Below are positions 51,687-60,866 of a DNA stretch of 64,000 bases, piece after piece. Both the position numbers and the translations under genes were made by a program. This DNA is from Ignavibacteria bacterium. GTDB lineage: Bacteria > Bacteroidota > Ignavibacteria > Ignavibacteriales > Ignavibacteriaceae. Location of the stretch: positions 62,001-126,000 of the forward strand of contig JAUXVN010000040.1 in assembly GCA_030684555.1 (NCBI GenBank). Reading direction: 5' to 3'. Below the pieces are notes generated by a model. It was given only the letters and a program-made list of their open reading frames with translations, made no database searches and was not told where the DNA came from. The stretch's first letter is position 1. Every line of letters begins with the position of its first letter.

Positions 51687-52901
51687 ATGATGAACAATCT
51701 TAAAGAAATTATCCCCGCAATTAGAACAGAAAATATTACATACGCTGTTCGTGATATTGTAGTTTTAGCAAATGAAGTAGCAAAGTCCGGTAAAGAAATG
51801 TTATATCTCAACATCGGCGATCCCAATATATATGATTTTGAACCGCCGAAACATTTAGTTGAAGCAACTTATAAAGCAATGCTCGAAAACAGAAACGGTT
51901 ATTCCCCCTCATCAGGTATTAAAGAGGCTGTTGACGCAATAGAAAGAGAAGCGAACAGAAAAGGAATCGATAATGTACTCGATATTTTTGTTACAACCGG
52001 TGCAAGCGAAGCAATTGATATATGTCTTACAGCCCTTGTAAATGAAGGGGAAAACGTATTAACACCAACACCCGGTTACCCGCTTTATACAGCAATTCAA
52101 AGCAAACTCCAAGCGTATGAAAATCCGTATTATCTTGATGAAGCAAACGGTTGGCAGCCCGATATCGAAGATATTAAAAGTAAAATTAACGAAAAAACAA
52201 AAGCTATAGTTTTAATTAATCCGAACAATCCGACCGGTTCACTTTATTCAAAAGAAATTTTACAGCAGATAATTGATTTAGCGCTTGAACACAATCTTGT
52301 AATTTTTGCTGATGAGATTTATGATAAATTATTATTCGATGGAAAAAAACATATCTCGATTGGCTCGATGAATAAAGATGTTTCGTGTATTACATTCGGC
52401 GGACTCTCAAAAAATTACATGGTCCCCGGTTTCAGAATTGGTTGGGGAATTGTAAGTGGACGAAGAGAAATTCTTAAAAATTATATCGAAGCAATAAACA
52501 AAATTTTAAGAGCCAGGCTTTCTGCAAATCACCCTGAGCAGTACGGAATAAAAATCTCACTTGAAGGAGATCAAAGCCATCTTACCGAAGCGATGAAAAA
52601 ATTAGAAAAAAGAAGAGATATAACGGTTGAAATGCTAAATGCAATTCCCGGAATTTCGTGTGTTAAACCTGAAGGAGCATTTTATGCGTTCCCACGGCTT
52701 CACATGGAGCACGAGGATAATAAATTTGTAGCAGAATTAATTCGCGAAACAGGTGTAGTTGTTGTACCTGGAAGTGGATTTGGTCAAGTTCCTGGGACCC
52801 ATCATTTTAGAGTAGTATTTCTTCCAAATGAGCAAATTTTAACTAAAGCTTATAATAATATTGCTGCATTTTATGCCATGTATCTTGAAAAAATGAAATA
52901 A
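51687..52901 (+). CDS. class I/II aminotransferase, alanine-transaminase-like
   Basis: The 404-residue PLP enzyme has NIGDPNIYDFEPP, SPSSGIKEAVDAIERE, LINPNNPTGSLYS, DEIYDKLLFDG and the PLP lysine in FGGLSKNYMVPGFRIGWG (about residue 242). The sequence type matches the AlaA/AlaT group that interconverts pyruvate and alanine with glutamate. A terminator follows 13 bp after the stop. The ribosome site is a weak GGTAG. Confidence 0.88.
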   Translation: MMNNLKEIIPAIRTENITYAVRDIVVLANEVAKSGKEMLYLNIGDPNIYDFEPPKHLVEATYKAMLENRNGYSPSSGIKEAVDAIEREANRKGIDNVLDIFVTTGASEAIDICLTALVNEGENVLTPTPGYPLYTAIQSKLQAYENPYYLDEANGWQPDIEDIKSKINEKTKAIVLINPNNPTGSLYSKEILQQIIDLALEHNLVIFADEIYDKLLFDGKKHISIGSMNKDVSCITFGGLSKNYMVPGFRIGWGIVSGRREILKNYIEAINKILRARLSANHPEQYGIKISLEGDQSHLTEAMKKLEKRRDITVEMLNAIPGISCVKPEGAFYAFPRLHMEHEDNKFVAELIRETGVVVVPGSGFGQVPGTHHFRVVFLPNEQILTKAYNNIAAFYAMYLEKMK

Positions 52902-52914
52902 TAATTCATCTTTT

Positions 52915-52950
52915 AATGACTGTCTGATTTCAGTTCAGACAGTCATTTTC
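52915..52950 (+). terminator. terminator after aminotransferase
   Basis: AATGACTGTCTGA (52915-52927) pairs with TCAGACAGTCATT (52935-52947), a perfect 13-bp stem followed by TTC. Strong hairpin with a short T-run. Confidence 0.85.
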
Positions 52951-53052
52951 ACCTCAAAATTAGTCATCCTCAAAAAACTACTTTCCTTGATTAGCTATAT
53001 CACTTTATCTATATTTACAAGTTAAAATTTTGAAAGTAGGATATTAAAGCTA

Positions 53053-54300
53053 TTGAGTGAAATACGAATTACAGAGTTAGAGAACGGAATTAGAATTGTT
53101 ACCGAGAGAATTCCATATTTGCAATCTTTTTCGTTGGGATTTTGGTTCAACGTTGGGACCCGCGATGAAAATTTGCATAATAATGGTATTTCTCATTTTA
53201 TTGAACACATGTTATTTAAAGGAACTCATAGAAGAACAGCTAAACAAATATCCGATTCGATTGAGGCTTACGGCGGTTATTTAAATGCTTTCACTTCAAA
53301 AGAACATACTTGTTTTTACGGACGCGGACTTGCTAAAAATATAGAAAGAACTTTCGATGTTATTTCTGATATGGTACAAAATCCATTATTCAAAGAAGGT
53401 CATATTAAAAAAGAAGCCGGTGTTGTCGTAGATGAATTACTCGATATATATGATAACCCTGAAGAATTGATCTTTGATAAATTTGAAGAAATTTTATTTA
53501 AAGGGTCAACTCTATCTTACCCTGTTATCGGTAAAGAGAGCAATATAAAAAGATTTAACTCAACCGAATTGCATGATTTTCATAATAAGTATTATGGAAA
53601 TAAAAATCTTCTTATTTCCTGTTCCGGTGCTGTTGATCATGATAAAATAGTTGAACTGACAAAAAAATATGTTGTGAAAAATCGTGATTCAAAAGGGAAA
53701 AGAAAATTTCAGAATATTGAACCTCAAACTTTTGTAAAAGTTATTGAGAAAGAAATTCAGCAGGTCCATTGTATAATCGGAAGAACATCCTACGGTTATA
53801 AAGATGAGGAAAGATTAATCTTAAATATGCTCTCCAACTTGATTGGAGACGGAAGCAGTTCACGATTATTCCAGGCAGTGAGAGAAAAATTAGGAATTAC
53901 TTATCAGATTAATTCTTTTGTTAATTCTTATTTTGATACTTCAGCATTTGGCGTCTATTTTTCTACAAGTGAAAAATATGTTGAAAAAGTTATATCGATA
54001 GTCGCAAAAGAATTGAAAAAATTGACTGAAATGAAAGTTTCAGATAAGGAACTTAAAAGAGTTAAAGAATACTTAAAAGGGAGTATGCTGCTAAGTTTAG
54101 AGAATACTTCAAACAGAATGATTCGTATTGCTAATTCAATGCTCTACTTCAATAAAGTCATTACTGTTGACGAATTAGTTGAACGAATTGATTCAGTTAC
54201 ATCAGAGCAGCTCTTACAATTAAGTTCTCAATTATTAAAAGAAGATGAATTAGCCAGATTAATAATCCGGGCAAAAAATAATAATACAAAAGCAGCATAG
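53053..54300 (+). CDS. M16 family zinc metallopeptidase
   Basis: The 415-residue protein has the inverted zinc motif HFIEH (His48, Glu51, His52) and the distal ligand Glu near residue 128 (VVVDELLDIYDNPEE). The C-terminal half is the inactive M16 repeat. This is the processing-peptidase/PqqL-like group, acting on unfolded or small peptides. The TTG start (53053) gives MSEIRITELENG, the usual family start. It is 21 bp upstream of nuoG in the same direction. Confidence 0.92.
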   Translation: MSEIRITELENGIRIVTERIPYLQSFSLGFWFNVGTRDENLHNNGISHFIEHMLFKGTHRRTAKQISDSIEAYGGYLNAFTSKEHTCFYGRGLAKNIERTFDVISDMVQNPLFKEGHIKKEAGVVVDELLDIYDNPEELIFDKFEEILFKGSTLSYPVIGKESNIKRFNSTELHDFHNKYYGNKNLLISCSGAVDHDKIVELTKKYVVKNRDSKGKRKFQNIEPQTFVKVIEKEIQQVHCIIGRTSYGYKDEERLILNMLSNLIGDGSSSRLFQAVREKLGITYQINSFVNSYFDTSAFGVYFSTSEKYVEKVISIVAKELKKLTEMKVSDKELKRVKEYLKGSMLLSLENTSNRMIRIANSMLYFNKVITVDELVERIDSVTSEQLLQLSSQLLKEDELARLIIRAKNNNTKAA

Positions 54301-54321
54301 TTAAAACTATAGGATACAGAT

Positions 54322-56001
54322 ATGCCTAAAATAATTATTGACGGAAAAGAGATTGAATTCCAGCATGGACAAACCATTATTCAAGCCGCTAAAGATAACG
54401 GAATAGATATCCCACATTTCTGCTGGCATCCTTCATTATCAGTCTCGGGGAACTGCCGTGTTTGTTTAGTTGAAGTAGAAAAAATGCCGAAGCTGGTGAT
54501 TGCTTGTGCAACTATCGCCGCTGATGGTATGGTAGTTCATACTCAATCAGAAAAAACTTTGAGTGCAAGAAATGCTGTTATGGAATTTATTCTGATTAAC
54601 CATCCACTTGATTGTCCAATCTGTGATGAAGCGGGCGAGTGTAAACTTCAAGATTATACTTATCAACACAGCGTTGGCGAAAGTCGATTTACAGAAACGA
54701 AGCAACAGAAAGATAAGCGGGTTGAGCTAGGTCCGCATGTTATGTTCGACGGTGATAGATGTATTTCGTGTTCACGCTGTATCCGTTTTTGCGATGAAAT
54801 AGCAGGTGAAAATCAATTAACTTTTATCAAAAGAGGAGATCGTGTAACGATTGTAACTTTCCCCGGAAAGCAGCTTGATAACCCTTATTCTCTAAACGTG
54901 ACAGATATTTGTCCTGTTGGTGCTTTAACCAATCGTGATTTTAGATTTAAATCGCGTGTATGGGAGATGTCTTCAACAAAAACGATTTGCCCGGGATGTG
55001 CCCGTGGTTGTAATATCGAAATGTGGGTAAGAAGTAATGAAATCCTTCGTCTTACACCGCGTCAGAATGATAATGTAAATAGTTATTGGATGTGTGATAC
55101 CGGAAGATTAGAAACCTTTAAGTTTGTCAATGATGAAAGCCGTGTGAATGGTTCTCACATTCGTAGAGAAGGTAAATTAACCAAAGTTGGCTGGGATGAA
55201 GTTTTTGCTGCATCAGTTTCGGAATTAAAGTCTTTTAATAAAGATGAAGTAGCTTTTATAGGTTCTGCCTATTCAACAGTTGAAGATAATTTCTTATTAA
55301 CCAAATTTGCTAAATCAGTTTTTGGTTCAAAACATCTTGATTTTCCAAGACAAATTATTTCTGGTTCGGGAGATGATATTTTAATTCGAGAAGATAAAAG
55401 ACCAAACTCATTGGGTTCAGAATTAGTAGGAGTTAAACCATCAAGTAACGGATTGGATTTCGATCAAATAATGGAAGCCATTGATGAAGGGAAAATAAAA
55501 GCTCTTTATGTTGTTGAAGAAGATCTTATCAAACTTAATCCTGAGCTTGAAAATATAATAGCAAAACTTGATTTATTAATCGTTCATGCTTCTAATTTTA
55601 ACAACATGACCAAATTTGCAAATATTGTATTCCCTGCTTCTACTTATGCTGAAAAGAATGGAACCTGGGTAAACTTTGAAGGTCGGGTTCAAAGAATTCG
55701 TCCGGCAGTATCTACATTTGACATTGATAGAAGTTTGGATGGAATGTCAATGAGCAGATTAGATAAATTCGGAACTGAATATGATAGATGGGGTAAAGTT
55801 AAGAAAACTGAGGCACGTTCTACATGGCGGATTTTATCGGGATTGGCAAATGCATTCGGCACAAAATACAAATACTCAATGGCTGAGGATGTATTTACAG
55901 ATTTAGCTAAATCTATTGATTCATTTAAAGATTTAGATTATGATGTTATCGGTGAACTTGGTGCTCAATTAAAAATTAAAACTCATACAGCAAAAGTCTA
56001 A
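54322..56001 (+). CDS. nuoG: NADH-quinone oxidoreductase subunit G, short form
   Basis: The 559-residue protein has the N-terminal 2Fe-2S domain (IPHFCWHPSLSVSGNCRVC), the His-Cys3 cluster (HPLDCPICDEAGEC), a 4Fe-4S pair (CISCSRCIRFC with DICPVGAL) and the N7-type motif CPGCARGC-x27-C, intact. The molybdopterin-type C-terminal domain is much shorter than in 700-900-residue NuoG proteins, ending soon after FPASTYAEKNGTWVNFEGR. It relays electrons from NADH to the membrane arm of complex I. NuoH and NuoI follow, but A-F and J-N are not in the window. Confidence 0.93.
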   Translation: MPKIIIDGKEIEFQHGQTIIQAAKDNGIDIPHFCWHPSLSVSGNCRVCLVEVEKMPKLVIACATIAADGMVVHTQSEKTLSARNAVMEFILINHPLDCPICDEAGECKLQDYTYQHSVGESRFTETKQQKDKRVELGPHVMFDGDRCISCSRCIRFCDEIAGENQLTFIKRGDRVTIVTFPGKQLDNPYSLNVTDICPVGALTNRDFRFKSRVWEMSSTKTICPGCARGCNIEMWVRSNEILRLTPRQNDNVNSYWMCDTGRLETFKFVNDESRVNGSHIRREGKLTKVGWDEVFAASVSELKSFNKDEVAFIGSAYSTVEDNFLLTKFAKSVFGSKHLDFPRQIISGSGDDILIREDKRPNSLGSELVGVKPSSNGLDFDQIMEAIDEGKIKALYVVEEDLIKLNPELENIIAKLDLLIVHASNFNNMTKFANIVFPASTYAEKNGTWVNFEGRVQRIRPAVSTFDIDRSLDGMSMSRLDKFGTEYDRWGKVKKTEARSTWRILSGLANAFGTKYKYSMAEDVFTDLAKSIDSFKDLDYDVIGELGAQLKIKTHTAKV

Positions 56002-56015
56002 GGGGATATTTGAAA

Positions 56016-57044
56016 ATGGGTATATTAGAAATTATTATAATCACTTTTGTAAAAATACTTATCATTGTAACCATGATGTTACTATCAGTTTCATATCTGG
56101 TTTACTTTGAAAGAAAAATTAGTGCGTGGACGCAAAATCGTGTAGGTCCGAATAGAGTAGGATATGCTGGACTATTGCAGCCTTTTGCAGATGTGTTCAA
56201 ACTTTTGCTGAAAGAAGATATTGTTCCCGATGCGGCAAATAAACCGATACACACATTAGCCCCAATTATGGCGCTTGTTATAGCTTTCGGAACTTATGCG
56301 GTAATCCCGATAGGACCGGCTGTTGAACTTTTTGGATACAACATTCAATTAGTTGTAGCAGATGTTAACATCGGAATTTTATATGTGTTAGCGTTAACTT
56401 CAATCGGTGTGTATGCAATAACATTTTCTGGCTGGTCATCAGGAAGCAAATATTCATTACTTGGCGGAGTTCGTTCTTCTGCACAAATGATTTCGTATGA
56501 AATTTCGATGGGCTTTTCCGTTGCCGGAGTTTTACTTTTTTCAGAATCGTTAAGACCACTTGATATAGTTGCTTCTCAAAGTGGTTGGATGTGGAATGCG
56601 ATTGTTCAACCTATCGGATTTATTACATTTGTAGTTTCAGCTTTTGCTGAAACAAACAGACTACCTTTCGATCTTCCTGAAGCTGAACCTGAATTAGTAG
56701 GTGGTTATCATACTGAATACAGTAGTATGAAGTTTGCTGCATTTTTCCTTGCTGAATATGCAAATATGATTATTGCAAGTGCACTGATTGTAACGCTATA
56801 TTTAGGAGGATGGCAAGTCCCTTATATTGAAATGGCTGGGTTGTCTGCTGGATTGACAGCACTGATTCAAGTCGGAGCATTTTTTGTAAAAATGGGAGCT
56901 TTATTATTCTTCTTTATTTGGGTGCGTTGGAGTTTACCGAGATTTCGTTATGATCAACTGATGAGTCTTGGTTGGAAAGTAATGTTCCCGCTTTCGTTAG
57001 TTAATTTGATTTGGGTCGCAGTTTTAGTAATGTTATTTAATTAA
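56016..57044 (+). CDS. nuoH: NADH-quinone oxidoreductase subunit H
   Basis: The ~342-residue membrane protein has eight predicted spans and the conserved FERKISAWTQNRVGPNRVGY and FAETNRLPFDLPEAEPELVGG loops, which frame the quinone site. I chose the ATG at 56016, about 9 bases after AGGGG; a TTG at 56010 in the same frame is possible. It is 14 bp downstream of nuoG and 13 bp upstream of nuoI. Confidence 0.95.
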   Translation: MGILEIIIITFVKILIIVTMMLLSVSYLVYFERKISAWTQNRVGPNRVGYAGLLQPFADVFKLLLKEDIVPDAANKPIHTLAPIMALVIAFGTYAVIPIGPAVELFGYNIQLVVADVNIGILYVLALTSIGVYAITFSGWSSGSKYSLLGGVRSSAQMISYEISMGFSVAGVLLFSESLRPLDIVASQSGWMWNAIVQPIGFITFVVSAFAETNRLPFDLPEAEPELVGGYHTEYSSMKFAAFFLAEYANMIIASALIVTLYLGGWQVPYIEMAGLSAGLTALIQVGAFFVKMGALLFFFIWVRWSLPRFRYDQLMSLGWKVMFPLSLVNLIWVAVLVMLFN

Positions 57045-57057
57045 AGCCGGGGTTACG

Positions 57058-57552
57058 ATGATTCAGAAGAAGAGATTAAAAGATTTAACATTATTGGAAA
57101 AATTATATATTCCTGAAATTGTTAAAGGGATGTCTTTAACATTTCAAAATATGTTTCGTCCCGCTTTTACAATGGAATACCCGGAAGTAAAATTTGTTCC
57201 CCCTGCATCTTATAGAGGAAGACCTGTTTTAGCTCTCGAAGAAAATGGGGAAGAACGTTGTGTTGCATGTGGACTTTGCGCCAGAATTTGTCCTGCTCTT
57301 GCAATAGAAGTTCAAGCTGCTGAAACAGATAGAGAGAAAGAACGTTATCCGGAAAAATTTGAAATAAATATGTTACGCTGCATCTTTTGTGGATTTTGTG
57401 AAGATGTTTGTCCGGAAGAAGCTATTTTAATGAGTAAAGATTATGAACTTGCTTTTTCAAACCGTGAAGATGCTATTTTTGGAAAAGATAAATTACTCAC
57501 ACCGGTCAGCAAATTAAAAGACCGTATTGAGTTTTTGCGCTTATATAAATAG
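57058..57552 (+). CDS. nuoI: NADH-quinone oxidoreductase subunit I
   Basis: The 164-residue protein contains two 4Fe-4S motifs, CVACGLCARICP and CIFCGFCEDVCP, as in all NuoI, plus YRGRPVLA before them. These are clusters N6a/N6b on the peripheral arm. The next gene (57590) is an unrelated T9SS protein, so the nuo genes end here. Confidence 0.96.
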   Translation: MIQKKRLKDLTLLEKLYIPEIVKGMSLTFQNMFRPAFTMEYPEVKFVPPASYRGRPVLALEENGEERCVACGLCARICPALAIEVQAAETDREKERYPEKFEINMLRCIFCGFCEDVCPEEAILMSKDYELAFSNREDAIFGKDKLLTPVSKLKDRIEFLRLYK

Positions 57553-57589
57553 TTGCACACTAAGTTAATTAGGTTTATCTTATAGTTAG

Positions 57590-59263
57590 ATGAAAATCTA
57601 TTTCTACATAATGCTCGTAATTTCAGCTTTTAGTAATCTAAAGGCACAAGAAGTTACGAGTTTTTCGCTTTTTACTCCAAAGTCCATTAATCAATCTTCA
57701 CCTTTCGAAATAGTGCTGCTGGCAGAAATTAATGATGATTCCCTTAATTCATTTGAAATTAATTTTGGTTTTGACCAGCCGGTTAATTTTCTCGAAGCTA
57801 AAATTATTTCTTCAAACAAAAGAATAAAAATCCCATTTATCAAAAATCAACTTATTGAACCAACAGGGAATTGGTTTACATCAAATATCAATCTGAAAGA
57901 TTTTGAACTTAAAAAAGGCTCGACATTTCAGATTATAACTTCGGTAACAACATCAGCAATTGAACTATTAACTGTAAAATCAAATCTGATAATTCTAAAA
58001 AACAATAATAAAAAAGTAAGATTTCCGGAAATTTCAAGAAATGAAATTAACAGAAGCAAAAATTTTCTTTCAGAAGAAATTGTTATAAACAAAAATTCAA
58101 AAAAGGGGATGAAAGCAGTATCTCTCGCGAAAAATAGTTTTCTCAACCAGTCTGTGATTCCTAAAAGCAATCGAGTTTTTATTGTTGACTTCTGGTTAAA
58201 GTTTATTGATTTCAAAGAAACTTTTCTAAATATTTCTAATGGAGAAGATAAATCTGAAATTATCTCTCTCGGAGTAAATGAAAACCGATTTTTAACTTTT
58301 TATGATAATCTTCGTCATCTTCAGTTTTTCAAAAAAGGATTTGTATCGCAGAAAGTCTGGAGCCATTTTATTTTCGAATTAAATGTGAATGAGAAAATAT
58401 TAAACTACTATTTAAACGGTGAAAAGGTTGCTCAAAGTAAAATCAACTTCTCATTTCAAAGTAAAGAATTAACATTTGAATTTGTGAATAATTTAAGTGG
58501 TTCTTTTTTAATCGAAAATTTACGTTTAACCGAAAGCAGAGAAACGAATTCATTTTTAACAATCTTTAAGAATAGAAATTGCGATTATGCACGTTTGGAT
58601 AGTATCAATATAATAGGATTTAATAATTTTGATAATTCAACCATTGAAGAAACTGAACGTGTAAAATATAAATCTTCTAATCTTATGTTCGTAAGGTCGG
58701 ATGCTCCGATTTATTCAGTAGTTCCCGAGTTCAATGTTACATTGACTAACGCGGGTTGCAAATTAGATTGGACAGCCGGGGATATTAGTTATATAAACTA
58801 TTTCCAGGTTGAAAAATCTGTGAGCGGAAATGATTATAAACCTATCGCTCAAGTTTTAGCAGATCAAACAACCGAGCAGTATAGTTATTATGATGATGAT
58901 GGTAGTAATTCAACAACAATTCATTATCGAATAAAACAAGTTAACCATGATGGTTCATTTGTCTACTCTGCAAGCAGCAAAGTTGGTAAGGGAAATGTTC
59001 AAACATTTATGCTTGCCCCCAACTACCCAAATCCGTTTAATCCGAAAACAGTTATTAAAATATCTGTATATGAGGATACACAAGTTCGGGTGGTTGTTTA
59101 CTCTTTAGAAGGAAAAGAAGTTCAGCGATTACATGAGGGGGATTTAAAGAAAGGGGAGTATCAGTTTGAATTTGATGGCTCACTATTGCCTTCGGGAATT
59201 TATTTGTATACGGTAAATACTCCATTTTTCAGTCAAACCAAAAAAATGATTCTGGCGAAATAG
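57590..59263 (+). CDS. secreted T9SS sorting-domain protein, function unknown
   Basis: The 557-residue protein has a signal peptide (to LKAQ) and a beta-rich N-terminal domain. A LamG-like stretch follows (about 165-310, with SVIPKSNRVFIVDFWLKF), then a fibronectin-like spacer. The C-terminal sorting domain reads APNYPNPFNPKTVIKISVY and ends KMILAK. It should be exported by the type IX system. No enzymatic motif is seen. It follows nuoI by 37 bp but is unlikely to be functionally linked. Confidence 0.85.
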   Translation: MKIYFYIMLVISAFSNLKAQEVTSFSLFTPKSINQSSPFEIVLLAEINDDSLNSFEINFGFDQPVNFLEAKIISSNKRIKIPFIKNQLIEPTGNWFTSNINLKDFELKKGSTFQIITSVTTSAIELLTVKSNLIILKNNNKKVRFPEISRNEINRSKNFLSEEIVINKNSKKGMKAVSLAKNSFLNQSVIPKSNRVFIVDFWLKFIDFKETFLNISNGEDKSEIISLGVNENRFLTFYDNLRHLQFFKKGFVSQKVWSHFIFELNVNEKILNYYLNGEKVAQSKINFSFQSKELTFEFVNNLSGSFLIENLRLTESRETNSFLTIFKNRNCDYARLDSINIIGFNNFDNSTIEETERVKYKSSNLMFVRSDAPIYSVVPEFNVTLTNAGCKLDWTAGDISYINYFQVEKSVSGNDYKPIAQVLADQTTEQYSYYDDDGSNSTTIHYRIKQVNHDGSFVYSASSKVGKGNVQTFMLAPNYPNPFNPKTVIKISVYEDTQVRVVVYSLEGKEVQRLHEGDLKKGEYQFEFDGSLLPSGIYLYTVNTPFFSQTKKMILAK

Positions 59264-59318
59264 TTAATTATTTCCTTTAATCTAAAATTGTTAAGCAAAA
59301 CTCAAGCGAAAGAATAAT

Positions 59319-60857
59319 ATGATTTCTAAAATATTATCCAGTGCAACTTTCGGTATTGATGCCAACATTATTGAAGTTGAAACCAATGTTGAAAAAGCAA
59401 TTCCCGGATTTATTATTGTTGGTCTGCCGGATAATGCAGTAAAAGAAAGCCGCGAAAGAGTTTCTGCAGCGATTAAAAATAGCAGTTATAAATTTCCCAT
59501 TCAAAAAATCACCGTAAATCTTGCCCCTGCCGATATTAGAAAAGAAGGAAGTTCGTTTGATCTGCCGATCGCGATAGGCATTTTAGCCGCAACAGATCTG
59601 GTTAATAATGATAAACTTGAAGACTCAATTTTATTAGGTGAATTATCACTTGACGGAGTTTTACGTCCAATCAAAGGGGCACTCCCAATCACGGTTGAAG
59701 CAAAGAAAAACGGAATAAAAAGAATACTCTTACCCAATGATTCAACTAAAGAAGCCTCAATAGTTGAAGGGATTGAAGTTTATGGATTTGAAAACCTTAC
59801 TCAAGTTGTTGATTTCTTAAATGGTGATTCCGATATAAAACCTGTTTTTACTGATAGAGATGAAATATTTTCAGTTGAGAATTCATACCACCTTGATTTT
59901 AGTGATGTAAAAGGACAAGAGAATGTCAAACGAGCATTAGAAGTAGCTGCTGCAGGCGGTCATAATATTTTAATGATTGGTCCTCCCGGTTCAGGAAAAA
60001 CGATGCTTGCAAAAAGATTACCGTCAATTTTGCCTCCGCTCAGTTTTGAAGAAGCACTTGAAACAACCAAGATTCATTCAGTCGCCGGTATTTTATCAAA
60101 AGATCAGGCTCTAATCGTTGAACGCCCTTTTAGAAGCCCGCACCATACAGTTTCCGATGCGGCTTTAGTTGGAGGTGGATCATTCCCGCGCCCGGGGGAA
60201 GTTTCTTATGCTCATCACGGAGTTTTATTTTTAGATGAACTTCCTGAGTTTAAGAAAAATGTTCTTGAGGTTATGCGTCAGCCGTTAGAAGATGGTCGTG
60301 TAACGGTAAGTCGATCTAAAATGTCATTGGAGTTTCCGGCAAATTTTATGCTTGCCGCTGCGATGAACCCTTGCCCATGCGGGTTTTTTACTGATCCAAA
60401 TCGTGAATGTTCTTGTGCTCCGCCTCAAATTCAAAGATATATGTCAAAAATATCGGGACCCCTTTTAGATAGAATTGATATTCATATTGAAGTCCCTGCC
60501 GTTAAGTACAAAGAGCTTTCATCAGAAATGAAAAGCGAGAGTTCAAGTGATATTAGGAAAAGGGTTATCAATGCAAGAATGATTCAACATAAACGGTTTG
60601 AAAATCATTCACACATATTTAACAATGCAGATATGGGGTCAAAAGAAGTTCGCCATTATTGCAAATTGGATAGTGCAGGCATGGAACTTCTAAAAATGGC
60701 AATGACAAAATTGGGATTATCTGCCCGTGCTTATGATCGAATACTTAAAGTAAGCAGAACAATTGCAGATCTTGAGTCAGCGGAAAATATTTTGCCTCAA
60801 CATATAAGTGAGGCAATTCAATATAGAAGTCTTGACAGAGAACTTTGGAAATCCTAA
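59319..60857 (+). CDS. comM: YifB/ComM-family Mg-chelatase-like AAA+ ATPase
   Basis: The 512-residue protein has the N-terminal Lon-S5-like domain ([18 protein letters not shown]), Walker A GPPGSGKT (about 222-229), Walker [27 protein letters not shown], and the C-terminal domain with [20 protein letters not shown]. ComM is a hexameric helicase that promotes branch migration when divergent DNA is integrated during natural transformation. It converges on the DUF5916 gene with a 9-bp gap. Confidence 0.93.
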   Translation: MISKILSSATFGIDANIIEVETNVEKAIPGFIIVGLPDNAVKESRERVSAAIKNSSYKFPIQKITVNLAPADIRKEGSSFDLPIAIGILAATDLVNNDKLEDSILLGELSLDGVLRPIKGALPITVEAKKNGIKRILLPNDSTKEASIVEGIEVYGFENLTQVVDFLNGDSDIKPVFTDRDEIFSVENSYHLDFSDVKGQENVKRALEVAAAGGHNILMIGPPGSGKTMLAKRLPSILPPLSFEEALETTKIHSVAGILSKDQALIVERPFRSPHHTVSDAALVGGGSFPRPGEVSYAHHGVLFLDELPEFKKNVLEVMRQPLEDGRVTVSRSKMSLEFPANFMLAAAMNPCPCGFFTDPNRECSCAPPQIQRYMSKISGPLLDRIDIHIEVPAVKYKELSSEMKSESSSDIRKRVINARMIQHKRFENHSHIFNNADMGSKEVRHYCKLDSAGMELLKMAMTKLGLSARAYDRILKVSRTIADLESAENILPQHISEAIQYRSLDRELWKS

Positions 60858-60866
60858 ACAATAAAT

